Of a stretch of 64,000 nt of DNA, positions 1-8,597 are shown one piece after another. The notes beneath the pieces are model-generated. The model worked only from the letters and a program-made list of their open reading frames with translations. It was not told where the DNA came from and ran no database searches. This DNA comes from JAGHKQ01 sp041920565 (GTDB lineage: Bacteria; Bacillota; Bacilli; Bacillales; Bacillaceae_G), in NCBI GenBank assembly GCA_041920565.1, contig JBHGXS010000068.1, positions 1-64,000 of the forward strand, written 5' to 3'. The first letter of the stretch is position 1; each line of letters begins with the position of its first letter. A program made the translations under genes and the position numbers.

Positions 1-131
1 TCGCGTTGGACTTATCTGCCGCCGGCGACACCATCGCGTTGGACTTATCTGCTGCCGGTGAGACCATCGCGTTGGACTTATCTGCTGCCGGTGAGACCAT
101 CGCGTTGGACTTATCTGCTTCCGGTGAGACT
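1..131 (-). repeat. 33-bp tandem repeat inside safA (about four copies)
   Basis: A 33-bp unit recurs with exact 33-bp spacing (equivalent points at 33, 66 and 99, and a further copy at the window edge). It is in frame with safA and encodes VSPAADKSNAM; the copy nearest the N-terminus reads SPEADKSNAM. A degenerate VADKANV precedes it. The array may continue beyond the window. Confidence 0.93.
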
Positions 132-688
132 ACATTAGCCTTATCTGCCACATTAAATTGCTTTGTAACGTTAAATGGCGATTTTGGTGCTTGAGGCACT
201 TGCGGCAAAATATTGACAGAGAAATATTTTGACGCATCTTTTTGCGCAGGTGAAGTTGCTTTTGAAATCGGTGCTGCAACCGGCGGAGTCGGAGCTTTCG
301 TTTCAGCAAGATATGTCTTCGTCACTTCTTTTTGTGCCGGCTGAGTTATTGGCATTTCTTTTTGCGCTGGTTGAGCTTTTTGAGCAGGTTGTTTCATTTT
401 CTGAGGAGCCAATGGTATATCCGTTTCCTCCTCTAGTGTAAGATGTGTCGGTTGACCGGATTGCTTCATCTGAACTTCTTTTACATATCCCTTCGGCGGC
501 GCAGAGCCTGCCCCTGTATTCTTTTTAACTGGGACTCCGCCTGTCGGAATCTTGACTTTCATGCCCGGCATAATTAAATCCGGATTGCTTAATTGGGCAT
601 TCGCTTGCTTTAACTCGTCAAAGTCCACGTTATACTTTTTCGCGATTTTAAAAAGGGTATCCCCTTTTTGCACTACGTGAATTTTCAC
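1..688 (-). CDS. safA: SafA, spore coat/inner coat morphogenetic protein (C-terminus beyond window)
   Basis: The frame is open from a GTG at 688 to the window edge (about 229 codons). A strong GGAGGGGGAG ribosome site lies just upstream of the GTG. The first ~50 residues are a LysM domain (MKIHVVQKGDTLFKIAKKY..., ending in MPGMKVKIPTGG), which binds peptidoglycan. A proline/glutamine/lysine-rich linker follows, then tandem 11-residue repeats at the window edge. LysM start, linker and position just downstream of nadA fit SafA, which is placed on the forming spore by SpoVID and organises the inner coat. The C-terminal part cannot be seen. A candidate sigma-E promoter lies upstream. Confidence 0.88.
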   Translation of the reverse strand, partial: MKIHVVQKGDTLFKIAKKYNVDFDELKQANAQLSNPDLIMPGMKVKIPTGGVPVKKNTGAGSAPPKGYVKEVQMKQSGQPTHLTLEEETDIPLAPQKMKQPAQKAQPAQKEMPITQPAQKEVTKTYLAETKAPTPPVAAPISKATSPAQKDASKYFSVNILPQVPQAPKSPFNVTKQFNVADKANVVSPEADKSNAMVSPAADKSNAMVSPAADKSNAMVSPAADKSNA

Positions 689-760
689 GTTTCTCCCCCT
701 CCTACAAACAATATCTATAATGAAACACTTTGGAGTTCATGTACAATACTGCTTCATCAC

Positions 761-788
761 AATGTATGCTTGAGAAATTACAATTATG
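761..788 (-). promoter_or_regulatory. Candidate sigma-E promoter of safA
   Basis: On the minus strand CATACATT (761-768) matches the sigma-E -10 consensus CATACAnT, and CATAATT (782-788) stands 13 bp upstream as a possible -35. The -10 is 73 bp upstream of the safA start. safA is known to be transcribed by sigma-E in B. subtilis; the assignment here is inference from the motif. Confidence 0.5.
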
Positions 789-887
789 TACAAAATTTCA
801 AATGGTTGTCCTAAAATATATGAAATCATCTTTGAGCAGGCACCTTCTTTCCACCGCTTCGGCTTTTGCTCCTCCATTTGCCAATAT

Positions 888-919
888 AAAAAAACACAGC
901 GGAGCCCTCCGCCGTGTTT
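888..919 (-). terminator. Terminator after nadA
   Basis: A 12-bp stem with one G.U pair (892-903 with 908-919) and a four-base loop is followed on the minus strand by a run of seven T. It begins five bases after the nadA stop and separates the nad genes from safA. Confidence 0.85.
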
Positions 920-923
920 CGCA

Positions 924-2030
924 TTATGCAAGTGCCAACATACGATCCAATGCCAGCAATGCTTCTTCTGCTGTTTTCTTATCAACTTGAATTACGTTTA
1001 CTTCTTCTCCATTTTCCAATGATTCTAACGCCCAAAGAAGGTGCGGCAAATCGATGCGGTTCATTGTCAAGCACGGACACATGTATGGATTCAAGGAAAT
1101 GATTTCTTTATCTGGATTCTGATCAATGATTCGTTTTACCAAGTTCATTTCGGTTCCAATTGCCCATTTGCTGCCTGCAGGAGCTTTTTCGATTGTCTCA
1201 ATAATATATTTTGTGGATCCTGCATAATCGGACAATGCAACAACTTCCCTACAGCATTCAGGATGTACAATAATATTCATGCCCGGGTGCTGCTTGCGGA
1301 CGTTTTCAATATTTTTGACTGTAAAGTTTTGGTGAACAGAGCAATGTCCTTTCCATAAAATCACCTTTATATCCTCTATGCTTCCTTCATACTCCAATTT
1401 CTCAGTATGAGGGTCCCAAACTGCCATATGTTCAAGCGGCACTCCTAAATCAAATGCAGTATTTCTTCCCAAATGCTGATCCGGCAAGAATAAAATGCGC
1501 TCGTTTTGTGTAAATGCCCATGCTACCATTGCCTTTGCATTAGAAGAAGTCACAGTCGCTCCTCCATGACGGCCGCAAAACGCTTTGATGGCAGCAGTAG
1601 AGTTCACATACGTTAGCGGCAGAATTGTATCCCCAAACAATTCTTGCAGCTTTGGCCATGCACGCTCTGTTTGATGAATATCCGCCATATCCGCCATGGA
1701 GCATCCTGCGCGCATATCCGGCAAAATTACTACTTGCTCCTCAGTCGTTAAAATATCCGCAGTTTCAGCCATAAAGTGGACACCGCAAAATACGATGTAC
1801 TTTGCCTTTGTATTTTTGGCCGCTACTTGAGCGAGCTGTAAAGAGTCCCCTGTTGCATCGGAAAATTGCACTACTTCATCTTTTTGATAATGATGGCCCG
1901 GTATAAACAGCTTGTCGCCGAATTTTTCTTTAATTTCTCGTACACGTTGTTCCATTTCTTCTCGCGGCATGCTTGTGTAGCGCTTCGGAAGTGTTACTTG
2001 CGTTTCATTCACCATTTCTAAAATATTCAT
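924..2030 (-). CDS. nadA: Quinolinate synthase NadA
   Basis: NadA condenses iminoaspartate with dihydroxyacetone phosphate to give quinolinate, the second step of de novo NAD synthesis, using a [4Fe-4S] cluster. The 368 residues are typical of the longer Bacillus form. Cluster cysteines are visible at C110 (MRAGCSM), C230 (KGHCSVH) and C320 in the MCPCL motif, the same numbering as the B. subtilis enzyme. ATG at 2030 follows GAGGGG. It is the last gene of nadB-nadC-nadA, which makes the cofactor pathway in order; the nearby cysteine desulfurase probably supplies sulfur for its cluster. Confidence 0.97.
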   Translation of the reverse strand: MNILEMVNETQVTLPKRYTSMPREEMEQRVREIKEKFGDKLFIPGHHYQKDEVVQFSDATGDSLQLAQVAAKNTKAKYIVFCGVHFMAETADILTTEEQVVILPDMRAGCSMADMADIHQTERAWPKLQELFGDTILPLTYVNSTAAIKAFCGRHGGATVTSSNAKAMVAWAFTQNERILFLPDQHLGRNTAFDLGVPLEHMAVWDPHTEKLEYEGSIEDIKVILWKGHCSVHQNFTVKNIENVRKQHPGMNIIVHPECCREVVALSDYAGSTKYIIETIEKAPAGSKWAIGTEMNLVKRIIDQNPDKEIISLNPYMCPCLTMNRIDLPHLLWALESLENGEEVNVIQVDKKTAEEALLALDRMLALA

Positions 2031-2065
2031 AGTTATAACCCCTCTTCCCGCAGTTCTGTTTCTCT

Positions 2066-2911
2066 CTATTTCACGTCTATATTAAAACTGATATCCAATG
2101 CTTTGACCGAGTGGGTCAGTACCCCCAAGGAAATGTAGTCGACTCCCGTTTTACCGTACTCTGCTAAGTTTTCGATTGTTATGCCGCCTGATGCTTCTGT
2201 AATAATGCCCTGCGGAACAAGATTGCAAAACTTTGCTACCTCTGCCGGTGTGCGATTATCAAACATAATGACATCCGCCCCGGCCTCAACCGCTTCGAGC
2301 ACTTGCTCTTTTGTTTCGGTTTCCACTTCTACCTTTACCATATGTCCGAGCTGTTTCTTTACAGCGGCAACCGCCTTAGTGATGGATCCTGCAAAAGCAA
2401 TATGATTATCTTTTATCATGACGCCGTCATATAAACCGAAACGATGGTTATAGCCTCCTCCGCATGTAACCGCATACTTGTCAAACATGCGTAAACCCGG
2501 CATCGTTTTTCTTGTATCACAAATGCGTGTATGCTCGCTGTTCAGTGCCACCACTGCTTTTTTCGTCATCGTAGCGATTCCGCTCATACGCTGAATCAGA
2601 TTTAAAATCACACGCTCTCCTGTCAATAAATGAACAATTGGCCCTTTTATAGTCGCAATCATTTCACCTTTTTGAACGCTCTCCCCGTCTTGTTTATAAA
2701 ATTCTGCAGTGATGCTTCCATCCAACAGCTTAAATCCTTCTTCAATGACCTTAACACCGGAAAATATGCCGTTATCTTTTGCAAGAAAGGTTCCTTCCGC
2801 ACGCAAATTATCAGGAAAAATAAGCTGGGATGTCACGTCACGATCCCCAATATCTTCTAAAAAGAACTGTTGTAACGCTTGTTTTACCTTTAATTCGTTC
2901 ATTTTCTCCAC
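2066..2911 (-). CDS. nadC: Nicotinate-nucleotide pyrophosphorylase (carboxylating) NadC
   Basis: NadC converts quinolinate and phosphoribosyl pyrophosphate to nicotinate mononucleotide, CO2 and pyrophosphate. The 281-residue protein has the usual length and shows the family signatures DTRKTMPGLR, CGGGYNHRFGL and IKDNH near the middle and EASGGIT near the end (the barrel part of the active site). It lies 3 bp after nadB and 35 bp before nadA, so all three are probably co-transcribed and repressed by NiaR. Confidence 0.97.
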   Translation of the reverse strand: MEKMNELKVKQALQQFFLEDIGDRDVTSQLIFPDNLRAEGTFLAKDNGIFSGVKVIEEGFKLLDGSITAEFYKQDGESVQKGEMIATIKGPIVHLLTGERVILNLIQRMSGIATMTKKAVVALNSEHTRICDTRKTMPGLRMFDKYAVTCGGGYNHRFGLYDGVMIKDNHIAFAGSITKAVAAVKKQLGHMVKVEVETETKEQVLEAVEAGADVIMFDNRTPAEVAKFCNLVPQGIITEASGGITIENLAEYGKTGVDYISLGVLTHSVKALDISFNIDVK

Positions 2912-2914
2912 CCC

Positions 2915-4459
2915 TTACACAAGTTGCAGCAACATTGCCTGTTTGGAAATTTCAGTTCTGTATCGTCCTTCCGCTCGAGCCGGATAATCAGTCCGATAAT
3001 GTCCTCCGATGCTTTCCTTTCTCTGTAACGCTGCATTGGTAATCAACCAAGCCGTAGTAAGCATATTTACAATAGTAATTTGCTCATTTGTTAATGAATC
3101 CGGGTATAATGTTCCAAATCCTTCCATATGCGTCATATATTGCTCTAACCATTGCTTCGCATATAATAAATGTTGTTCTGATCGGACAATCCCAACATAT
3201 TTCATCATAATTTCTTGAATGTATTCTTTTTCTGGAAGAGGAATTGAAGGAAGCTTTTTGCTTTCTCCAAGCACAACATCGGTTGTAATTTGTGTCGGTT
3301 GCGACAGGATGTATTCTCCCATTTTGCTTCCGAACACAATTCCTTCCAATAGAGAATTACTTGCCAATCGGTTCGCTCCATGAACACCATTACAGGCTGC
3401 TTCCCCTACTACATATAATCCTTGTATCCCTGTTTCTCCTTGCAAATTCGTTTTAACACCTCCCATATGAAAGTGAGCCCCAGGCACAACTGGAATTCGA
3501 CCGTCAGCAATGCGTACGCCGTTTAATTCACAAAAAGCCGAAATTGTCGGAAACCGCTTCGAAAAGTTTGAAATCATCGAGATGTCAAGATACACGTTTT
3601 CCCCTTGCAAAATTTGCTCATGAATTGCTCGTGCTACTACATCACGCGGAGCCAAATCTTTTTGCTCATGCACACGCTCCATAAATCGTTCTTCTTTGGA
3701 ATTCAGCAATATTGCCCCTTCTCCCCGGACCGCTTCTGAAACAAGGCCGCAGCATCTTCCGTTCACATAGAGCATCGTCGGGTGAAATTGCACAAATTCC
3801 AGATCAGTTAAAGTTCCTCCTGCTCTGTACATCATGGCGATTCCATCACCGGTAATCGTACTGTCATTTGATGTAAAAGAGTAAAGCGAGCCGATTCCGC
3901 CGGCTGCTAACACTGTATGAGCCGCATAATATATTTTGGTCGCTTGTTCTGCATCTCTTGTAATAACACCGAAACAGCAGCCGTTCTGGACGATAAAGTC
4001 CACCACCATCTCCTGCTCAACAAACGTTACTTTGTCTTGTACACGCTTTAAAAAATGCGTCAGCAAATTAGCGCCCGTCGCATCTCCTCCGGCATGCAAA
4101 ATTCTGCGCTCTCCATGAGCGCCTTCTTGACCTAGACTAAGCTCCCCGTTTCCTTCGCGATCAAATTCCATTCCTTTTTGTATTAAGCGCCGAATTTCTT
4201 TCGGACCATTTTCTACTAGAAGCTGTACCGCTTCTTCATCATTATGGTAACACCCTGCAATAAGAGTATCCGTGTAGTGTTTTTGCCAATGATCATCATC
4301 AGCAATCGCCACCGCTACACCGCCCTGTGCCAGATTTGAGTTGTTGTTGCGTCTGTTTTTCTTTGTGATAATTATCACATTTTTTGTCTGACAAAGTTTC
4401 TCCGCCACACTTAAAGCAGCTATCCCGCTACCGATAATAACTACGTCTGCAATAGGCAT
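2915..4459 (-). CDS. nadB: L-aspartate oxidase NadB
   Basis: NadB is an FAD enzyme that oxidises L-aspartate to iminoaspartate, the first step of NAD synthesis. The start chosen is ATG at 4459 (MPIADVVIIGSGIAAL), with GGGGG seven bases upstream; the reading frame extends 14 codons further to a GTG, but that part overlaps the putative NiaR operator. The Rossmann GSGIAAL is at residues 9-15. The succinate dehydrogenase/fumarate reductase-type signatures NLAQGGVA, HAGGDATGANL, EFVQFHPT and GEAACNGVHGANRLASNSLLEG are present. Length 514 residues is normal. Confidence 0.96.
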   Translation of the reverse strand: MPIADVVIIGSGIAALSVAEKLCQTKNVIIITKKNRRNNNSNLAQGGVAVAIADDDHWQKHYTDTLIAGCYHNDEEAVQLLVENGPKEIRRLIQKGMEFDREGNGELSLGQEGAHGERRILHAGGDATGANLLTHFLKRVQDKVTFVEQEMVVDFIVQNGCCFGVITRDAEQATKIYYAAHTVLAAGGIGSLYSFTSNDSTITGDGIAMMYRAGGTLTDLEFVQFHPTMLYVNGRCCGLVSEAVRGEGAILLNSKEERFMERVHEQKDLAPRDVVARAIHEQILQGENVYLDISMISNFSKRFPTISAFCELNGVRIADGRIPVVPGAHFHMGGVKTNLQGETGIQGLYVVGEAACNGVHGANRLASNSLLEGIVFGSKMGEYILSQPTQITTDVVLGESKKLPSIPLPEKEYIQEIMMKYVGIVRSEQHLLYAKQWLEQYMTHMEGFGTLYPDSLTNEQITIVNMLTTAWLITNAALQRKESIGGHYRTDYPARAEGRYRTEISKQAMLLQLV

Positions 4460-4490
4460 ATGCGCGCCCCCTATTAACACTTTTTCACAC

Positions 4491-4524
4491 TGTCTTGACA
4501 CCTATATTTACACATATTTAAACT
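4491..4524. promoter_or_regulatory. Putative NiaR operator overlapping the nifS promoter
   Basis: TGTCTTGACA (4491-4500) is an inverted repeat TGTC-TT-GACA between the divergent nadB and nifS. Its right half is a perfect -35 box TTGACA (4495-4500) followed, 18 bp on, by TAAACT (4519-4524) as a weak -10 for nifS. NiaR (YrxA) of B. subtilis represses both divergent units from this intergenic space. Binding here is inferred from symmetry and position. Confidence 0.5.
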
Positions 4525-4575
4525 AATGACAAGAACTTTTTTATTTGGTATGTACAGGAAGGAGAGTTTTTCTCT

Positions 4576-5727
4576 ATGATATATCTTGACTATGCAGCTA
4601 CCACGCCAATGAGCGATGAAGCATTACAAACCTATCAAAAGGCCGCAAAAAACTATTTTGGAAATGAGCAAAGCTTGCATGACATCGGCTCTGCAGCTTC
4701 TTCTTTATTGCGAACATGCAAAAAAGCTTTTGCCGGCATGATTAACGGAAAAGAAGAAGGGGTGTACTTTACAAGCGGCGGCTCGGAATCTAACATCTTA
4801 GCGCTGCATTCTCTTGTTACTGCACATGAAGCAAAAGGAAAACATATTATTACGACACCCTTTGAACATGCTTCGATTCGAAACTATTTTTCCGAGTTAG
4901 AAGCACGCGGATTTACTATTACGTATTTGCCTGTGGATCGTTACGGATTGATAGATATTGAACAGTTAGAAAATGCTATTACGGAGCAAACCATTTTAGC
5001 AAGCATTCAGCACGGTAACTCTGAAATCGGCACTTTGCAAAATTTAGAAGAAATCGGAACAGTATTAAAAAAGTATGGGGTTCTCTTTCATAGTGATTGT
5101 GTACAAACATTTGGAAAGGTTACAATTGATGTAAAGAAAATGAACATTGACAGTTTATCCGTTTCCAGTCACAAGGTGTATGGACCAAAAGGAGTCGGAG
5201 CTTGCTATATCAATCCAGGCGTAAAGTGGAAACCTGTTATAAGCGGGACAACTCATGAAGGCGGTTTTCGCCCCGGGACAGTAAATGTGCCCGGTATTGC
5301 GTCTTTCCTTGCAGCCGCGCAGCATATGATACAAGAAATGGATACAGAAGCTTTGCGAATGAAGCAATTGAGAGAAGTCTTGTCACAAGGTTTGCAACGT
5401 CTGAATCATCCTGTAGAGCTTGCAGGGCATCCGACGCAATGCCTGCCCCATATAACCGGTATTATCATTAAAAGCATTGAAGGACAATATACAATGCTCG
5501 AATGCAATCGGCACGGTATTGCCATTTCTACGGGAAGCGCCTGCCAAATCGGAAAACAAGCTCCGTCAAAAACGATGCTGGCTATCGGAAAAACGGAAGA
5601 AGAAGCAAAACAGTATGTACGCCTGTCGTTTGGAAAATATACGAACGAGCAGGATATCCATAAAGTGCTGGATGTGTTACAGACAATGATTGTAGAGTAT
5701 TTTAAAGGAGTCGTGAGTTATGAGTAA
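4576..5727 (+). CDS. nifS: Cysteine desulfurase NifS (NadS), dedicated to NadA cluster assembly
   Basis: This is a class V aminotransferase-fold cysteine desulfurase of 383 residues. PLP lysine K200 sits in SSHKVYGPKG and the catalytic cysteine C323 in STGSACQIGK. TSGGSESN at 67-73 is the cofactor-binding loop. It removes sulfur from cysteine. Its divergent position from nadBCA and shared control with the repressor gene downstream indicate that it serves the iron-sulfur cluster of NadA rather than general assembly; this is known for the B. subtilis gene. The ribosome site is GGAAGGAGAG. Confidence 0.93.
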   Translation: MIYLDYAATTPMSDEALQTYQKAAKNYFGNEQSLHDIGSAASSLLRTCKKAFAGMINGKEEGVYFTSGGSESNILALHSLVTAHEAKGKHIITTPFEHASIRNYFSELEARGFTITYLPVDRYGLIDIEQLENAITEQTILASIQHGNSEIGTLQNLEEIGTVLKKYGVLFHSDCVQTFGKVTIDVKKMNIDSLSVSSHKVYGPKGVGACYINPGVKWKPVISGTTHEGGFRPGTVNVPGIASFLAAAQHMIQEMDTEALRMKQLREVLSQGLQRLNHPVELAGHPTQCLPHITGIIIKSIEGQYTMLECNRHGIAISTGSACQIGKQAPSKTMLAIGKTEEEAKQYVRLSFGKYTNEQDIHKVLDVLQTMIVEYFKGVVSYE

Positions 5728-6256
5728 AGAGAAAAAAATATTGGGAGAAGAGAGACGGCAGGTTATTTTGAAATGGCTGATGGAAGCAGATAAGCCGCTA
5801 TCGGGAAGCGAGCTTTCGAAGAAAACACATGTCAGCCGTCAAGTGATCGTGCAAGACATCTCACTCTTAAAAGCCCGAAACGAACCGATTATGGCAACAC
5901 CTCAAGGATATGTGTATTTAAAGCCGTTCACTCACCAAAATAAATATGAAAGAATCATCGCTTGTCACCACCCGCCTGATAAAGCAGGAGATGAGCTGAC
6001 TCTTCTTGTGGACCACGGTGTTACGGTAAAAGATGTAAAAGTGGAACATCCGATATATGGGGACTTAACAGCCTCTATCATGGTCAGCAACCGTTACGAA
6101 GTGGAACAATATTTGAAGCAAATGAAAGAGACAAATGCACCTTATCTGTCTCAGCTAACCGGAGGAGTGCATCTTCATACCATTGAAGCGGATTCGCTTG
6201 GCAAATTAGATGCAGCATGCAGCGCATTAAAAGGGTTAGGCTTCTTAATAGAATAA
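5720..6256 (+). CDS. niaR: NiaR/YrxA, nicotinate-responsive repressor of NAD synthesis
   Basis: The 178-residue protein overlaps the nifS stop by 8 bp and has AAAGGAG upstream, so translation is probably coupled. Residues ~10-60 form a winged helix (RRQVILKWLMEADKPLSGSELSKKTHVSRQVIVQDISLLKARN). The rest is a 3H domain with conserved histidines (ACHHPP, DHGVTV, VEHPIYGD, GGVHLHT) that binds nicotinate with a metal. In B. subtilis the orthologue represses nadBCA and nifS when nicotinic acid is plentiful. Confidence 0.92.
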   Translation: MSKEKKILGEERRQVILKWLMEADKPLSGSELSKKTHVSRQVIVQDISLLKARNEPIMATPQGYVYLKPFTHQNKYERIIACHHPPDKAGDELTLLVDHGVTVKDVKVEHPIYGDLTASIMVSNRYEVEQYLKQMKETNAPYLSQLTGGVHLHTIEADSLGKLDAACSALKGLGFLIE

Positions 6257-6272
6257 GGAGTATCTTTTAATT

Positions 6273-6305
6273 AGAAAAAGACTTGGTTCGACCAAGTCTT
6301 TTTCT
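6273..6305. terminator. Bidirectional terminator between niaR and pheA
   Basis: A 15-bp stem (6273-6287 with 6291-6305) with a three-base loop has A5 and T5 at its base, so it can end the plus-strand nifS-niaR unit and the minus-strand pheA. Confidence 0.88.
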
Positions 6306-6317
6306 ATCTTCATCGGA

Positions 6318-7172
6318 CTACTTCAACAAATAACACGGATAGCTGCCAAGAAGAGTTACAGAACATCCAAGTGCTTCCAATTCCAGCTTAGTCCCTGGAA
6401 GCAAAACTTCATCGTATGCTTTGTCGACATCAATTAAGAAAAAGTAGTTGCCGAGTCCCGTTTTCATCGGTCTAGATTCAATCTTGGAAAGATTCAATTT
6501 CCGCCATGCGAAAGCTGATAACACTTGATGCAACGCACCTGCATAATCAGATGGCAACGTTACCATCAAAGTTGTTTTGTCACCGATAAATTTTTCTTCA
6601 CTCGCCAGCACAGCAGGAGCCTTGTGTAAAATAATAAACCGAGTGTGGTTTTGCTTGTATGTATGAATATCTGATTGAGCGATGTGCAGACCGTATTTTT
6701 CTGCAGCTGCTTCGTTTGCAATGGCGGCAATTTTTCTGTCCGGATGTTCGCTTACATATTTCGCGGCTGCGCTGGTGGAAGTCATATCTTCAAAAACGGC
6801 TCCTTTTAATTGCTGATGAAGAAATTTATGACATTGGGCAATGGCATGCGGATGAGAATACACATGCGTAATGGTGTTCCACTCCTCTCGATGCTCCGGA
6901 TGAACAAGCAAGTGCTGGCGTATCGGCACAATGATTTCACCGACAATATGCAACGGCTGTTCATGAATGACATAATCGATCGTAATATTCACTGATCCTT
7001 CAATAGCATTTTCAAGCGGAACAACAGCAAAATCTATATCACCATTTGCTGCAGCATCAATACATTCTGGAATCGTTGCGTACGGAATGCTCACTTCATC
7101 CGGAAAAAACCGGCTGACAGCAATATTGGTGAACGTCGCTTCCGGCCCTAAGTATCCCACTTTATAACCCAT
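6318..7172 (-). CDS. pheA: Prephenate dehydratase PheA
   Basis: PheA converts prephenate to phenylpyruvate in phenylalanine synthesis. The 284-residue protein is the monofunctional form. The catalytic domain contains the TRF motif at T177-F179 (NHTRFIIL). The C-terminal ACT domain (from ~198) contains ESRP at 232-235, the phenylalanine-binding motif, so feedback inhibition is expected. ATG at 7172 follows GAGGAG. In B. subtilis an ACT-domain gene (pheB) separates pheA from obg; here only 116 bp lie between and no such gene is present. Confidence 0.96.
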   Translation of the reverse strand: MGYKVGYLGPEATFTNIAVSRFFPDEVSIPYATIPECIDAAANGDIDFAVVPLENAIEGSVNITIDYVIHEQPLHIVGEIIVPIRQHLLVHPEHREEWNTITHVYSHPHAIAQCHKFLHQQLKGAVFEDMTSTSAAAKYVSEHPDRKIAAIANEAAAEKYGLHIAQSDIHTYKQNHTRFIILHKAPAVLASEEKFIGDKTTLMVTLPSDYAGALHQVLSAFAWRKLNLSKIESRPMKTGLGNYFFLIDVDKAYDEVLLPGTKLELEALGCSVTLLGSYPCYLLK

Positions 7173-7265
7173 AACCTTATCTCCTCGTTTTCTGCTAGAG
7201 TTTATTCTTATTTATATCATGGAATATTATTTCATTCTAGTGAATAATTTAAATTTTATAAAAAT

Positions 7266-7290
7266 AAAAAAAGACTGCCGAAGCAGCCTT
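7266..7290 (-). terminator. Terminator after obgE
   Basis: GGCTGC-TTCG-GCAGTC stem-loop followed on the minus strand by a T-rich run begins at the obgE stop codon. Confidence 0.85.
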
Positions 7291-8578
7291 AATCGATAAA
7301 ATCAAATTCATAGTCCATGATTTTAACAACATCTCCGTCTTTTGCTCCGCGTTCACGCAGTGCCTCGTCAATGCCCATATACCGCATTTGGCGCGCAAAA
7401 CGGCGGATGGAATCTTCACGGGAGAAGTTAGTCATCTTAAACAGCTTTTCAATTTCCGGACCGGATACAACGAATGTTCCGTCACTTTCACGCGTAATTT
7501 CAAATGACGGCTCGTCTTTTTGATATTTGTACATTACGCGTGTATCTGTTTCTTCCGCTGCGATTTGATGAAGCGGGAATTCCGGTGTCTTCTCAAGCAA
7601 GTCGGAAATAGCAAATAACAACTCACGCAATCCTTGACGAGTGAGCGCAGAAATTGGGAAGATTTGTACATCTTCTTGCAGCTTTTCTTTGAATACCTTT
7701 AAATTCTCCTCCGCACCCGGCATATCCATTTTGTTAGCCACGATAATTTGCGGACGTTCTGTGAGACGTAAATTATACTCTTTTAGTTCACTGTTGATGG
7801 TAAGGTAATCTTCATATGGGTCGCGTCCTTCCATGCCTGACATATCAATTACATGTACAATGACCCGAGTGCGTTCAATGTGACGTAAAAATTGATGGCC
7901 GAGACCGACTCCTTCATGCGCGCCTTCAATTAATCCAGGCAAATCGGCCATAACAAAGCTGCGTCCGTCTTCTGTTTCTACCACGCCAAGATTCGGCACG
8001 ATTGTTGTAAAGTGATATTCGGCAATTTTCGGACGAGCGGCAGATACTACGGAAAGCAACGTGGACTTTCCGACGCTTGGGAATCCGACCAATCCTACAT
8101 CTGCTAACACCTTTAGTTCTAACGTAATATTGCGCTCTTGACCCGGTTCTCCGTTTTCGGCAATTTCAGGAGCAGGATTTGCCGGAGTGGCAAAACGGCA
8201 GTTTCCGCGACCGCCGCGGCCGCCACGGGCAATAACTGCCCTCTGCCCATGAGTGACTAAATCCGCAATGATCTGCTTTGTGTCATCATCAATGACAACT
8301 GTTCCCGGCGGTACCTTTACGAGCAATTCTTCCGCATTTTTTCCATGCTGGCTTTTTGACATTCCATGTTCTCCGCGTTGTGCTTTAAAATGGCGTTGGT
8401 AACGAAAATCCATTAGAGTGCGCAGACCTTCGTCCACAACGAAAACAACGTCACCGCCTTTTCCGCCATCACCGCCTGCCGGTCCTCCTTTAGGAACGTA
8501 TTTCTCCCGGCGAAAGGCAACCATTCCGTTTCCGCCGTCACCGCCTTTAACATACACCTTGACCTGATCGACGAACAT
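7289..8578 (-). CDS. obgE: GTPase Obg/CgtA
   Basis: Obg is an essential GTPase that binds the 50S subunit and links ribosome assembly with stress and sporulation. The 429 residues contain the glycine-rich Obg fold (1-~158, e.g. GGDGGNGMVAFRREK), the G domain with G1 GFPSVGKST at 165-173, G3 DLPGL, G4 NKMD and G5 SAL, and the C-terminal OCT domain (~345-429) typical of Gram-positive Obg. It is preceded by spo0B, as in B. subtilis, where the two form an operon. Confidence 0.97.
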   Translation of the reverse strand: MFVDQVKVYVKGGDGGNGMVAFRREKYVPKGGPAGGDGGKGGDVVFVVDEGLRTLMDFRYQRHFKAQRGEHGMSKSQHGKNAEELLVKVPPGTVVIDDDTKQIIADLVTHGQRAVIARGGRGGRGNCRFATPANPAPEIAENGEPGQERNITLELKVLADVGLVGFPSVGKSTLLSVVSAARPKIAEYHFTTIVPNLGVVETEDGRSFVMADLPGLIEGAHEGVGLGHQFLRHIERTRVIVHVIDMSGMEGRDPYEDYLTINSELKEYNLRLTERPQIIVANKMDMPGAEENLKVFKEKLQEDVQIFPISALTRQGLRELLFAISDLLEKTPEFPLHQIAAEETDTRVMYKYQKDEPSFEITRESDGTFVVSGPEIEKLFKMTNFSREDSIRRFARQMRYMGIDEALRERGAKDGDVVKIMDYEFDFID

Positions 8579-8597
8579 CGTATCACCATCCTTTTCT

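Noticed and set aside
6..194. Plus-strand frame with repeated LDLSAAGETIA
   Set aside because: It is the antisense of the in-frame SafA repeats; no start signal, and the minus-strand LysM gene explains the region.
4459..4501. Longer nadB start (GTG at 4501)
   Set aside because: The extra 14 codons precede a proper ribosome site and cover the putative operator; the Rossmann motif position fits ATG at 4459.
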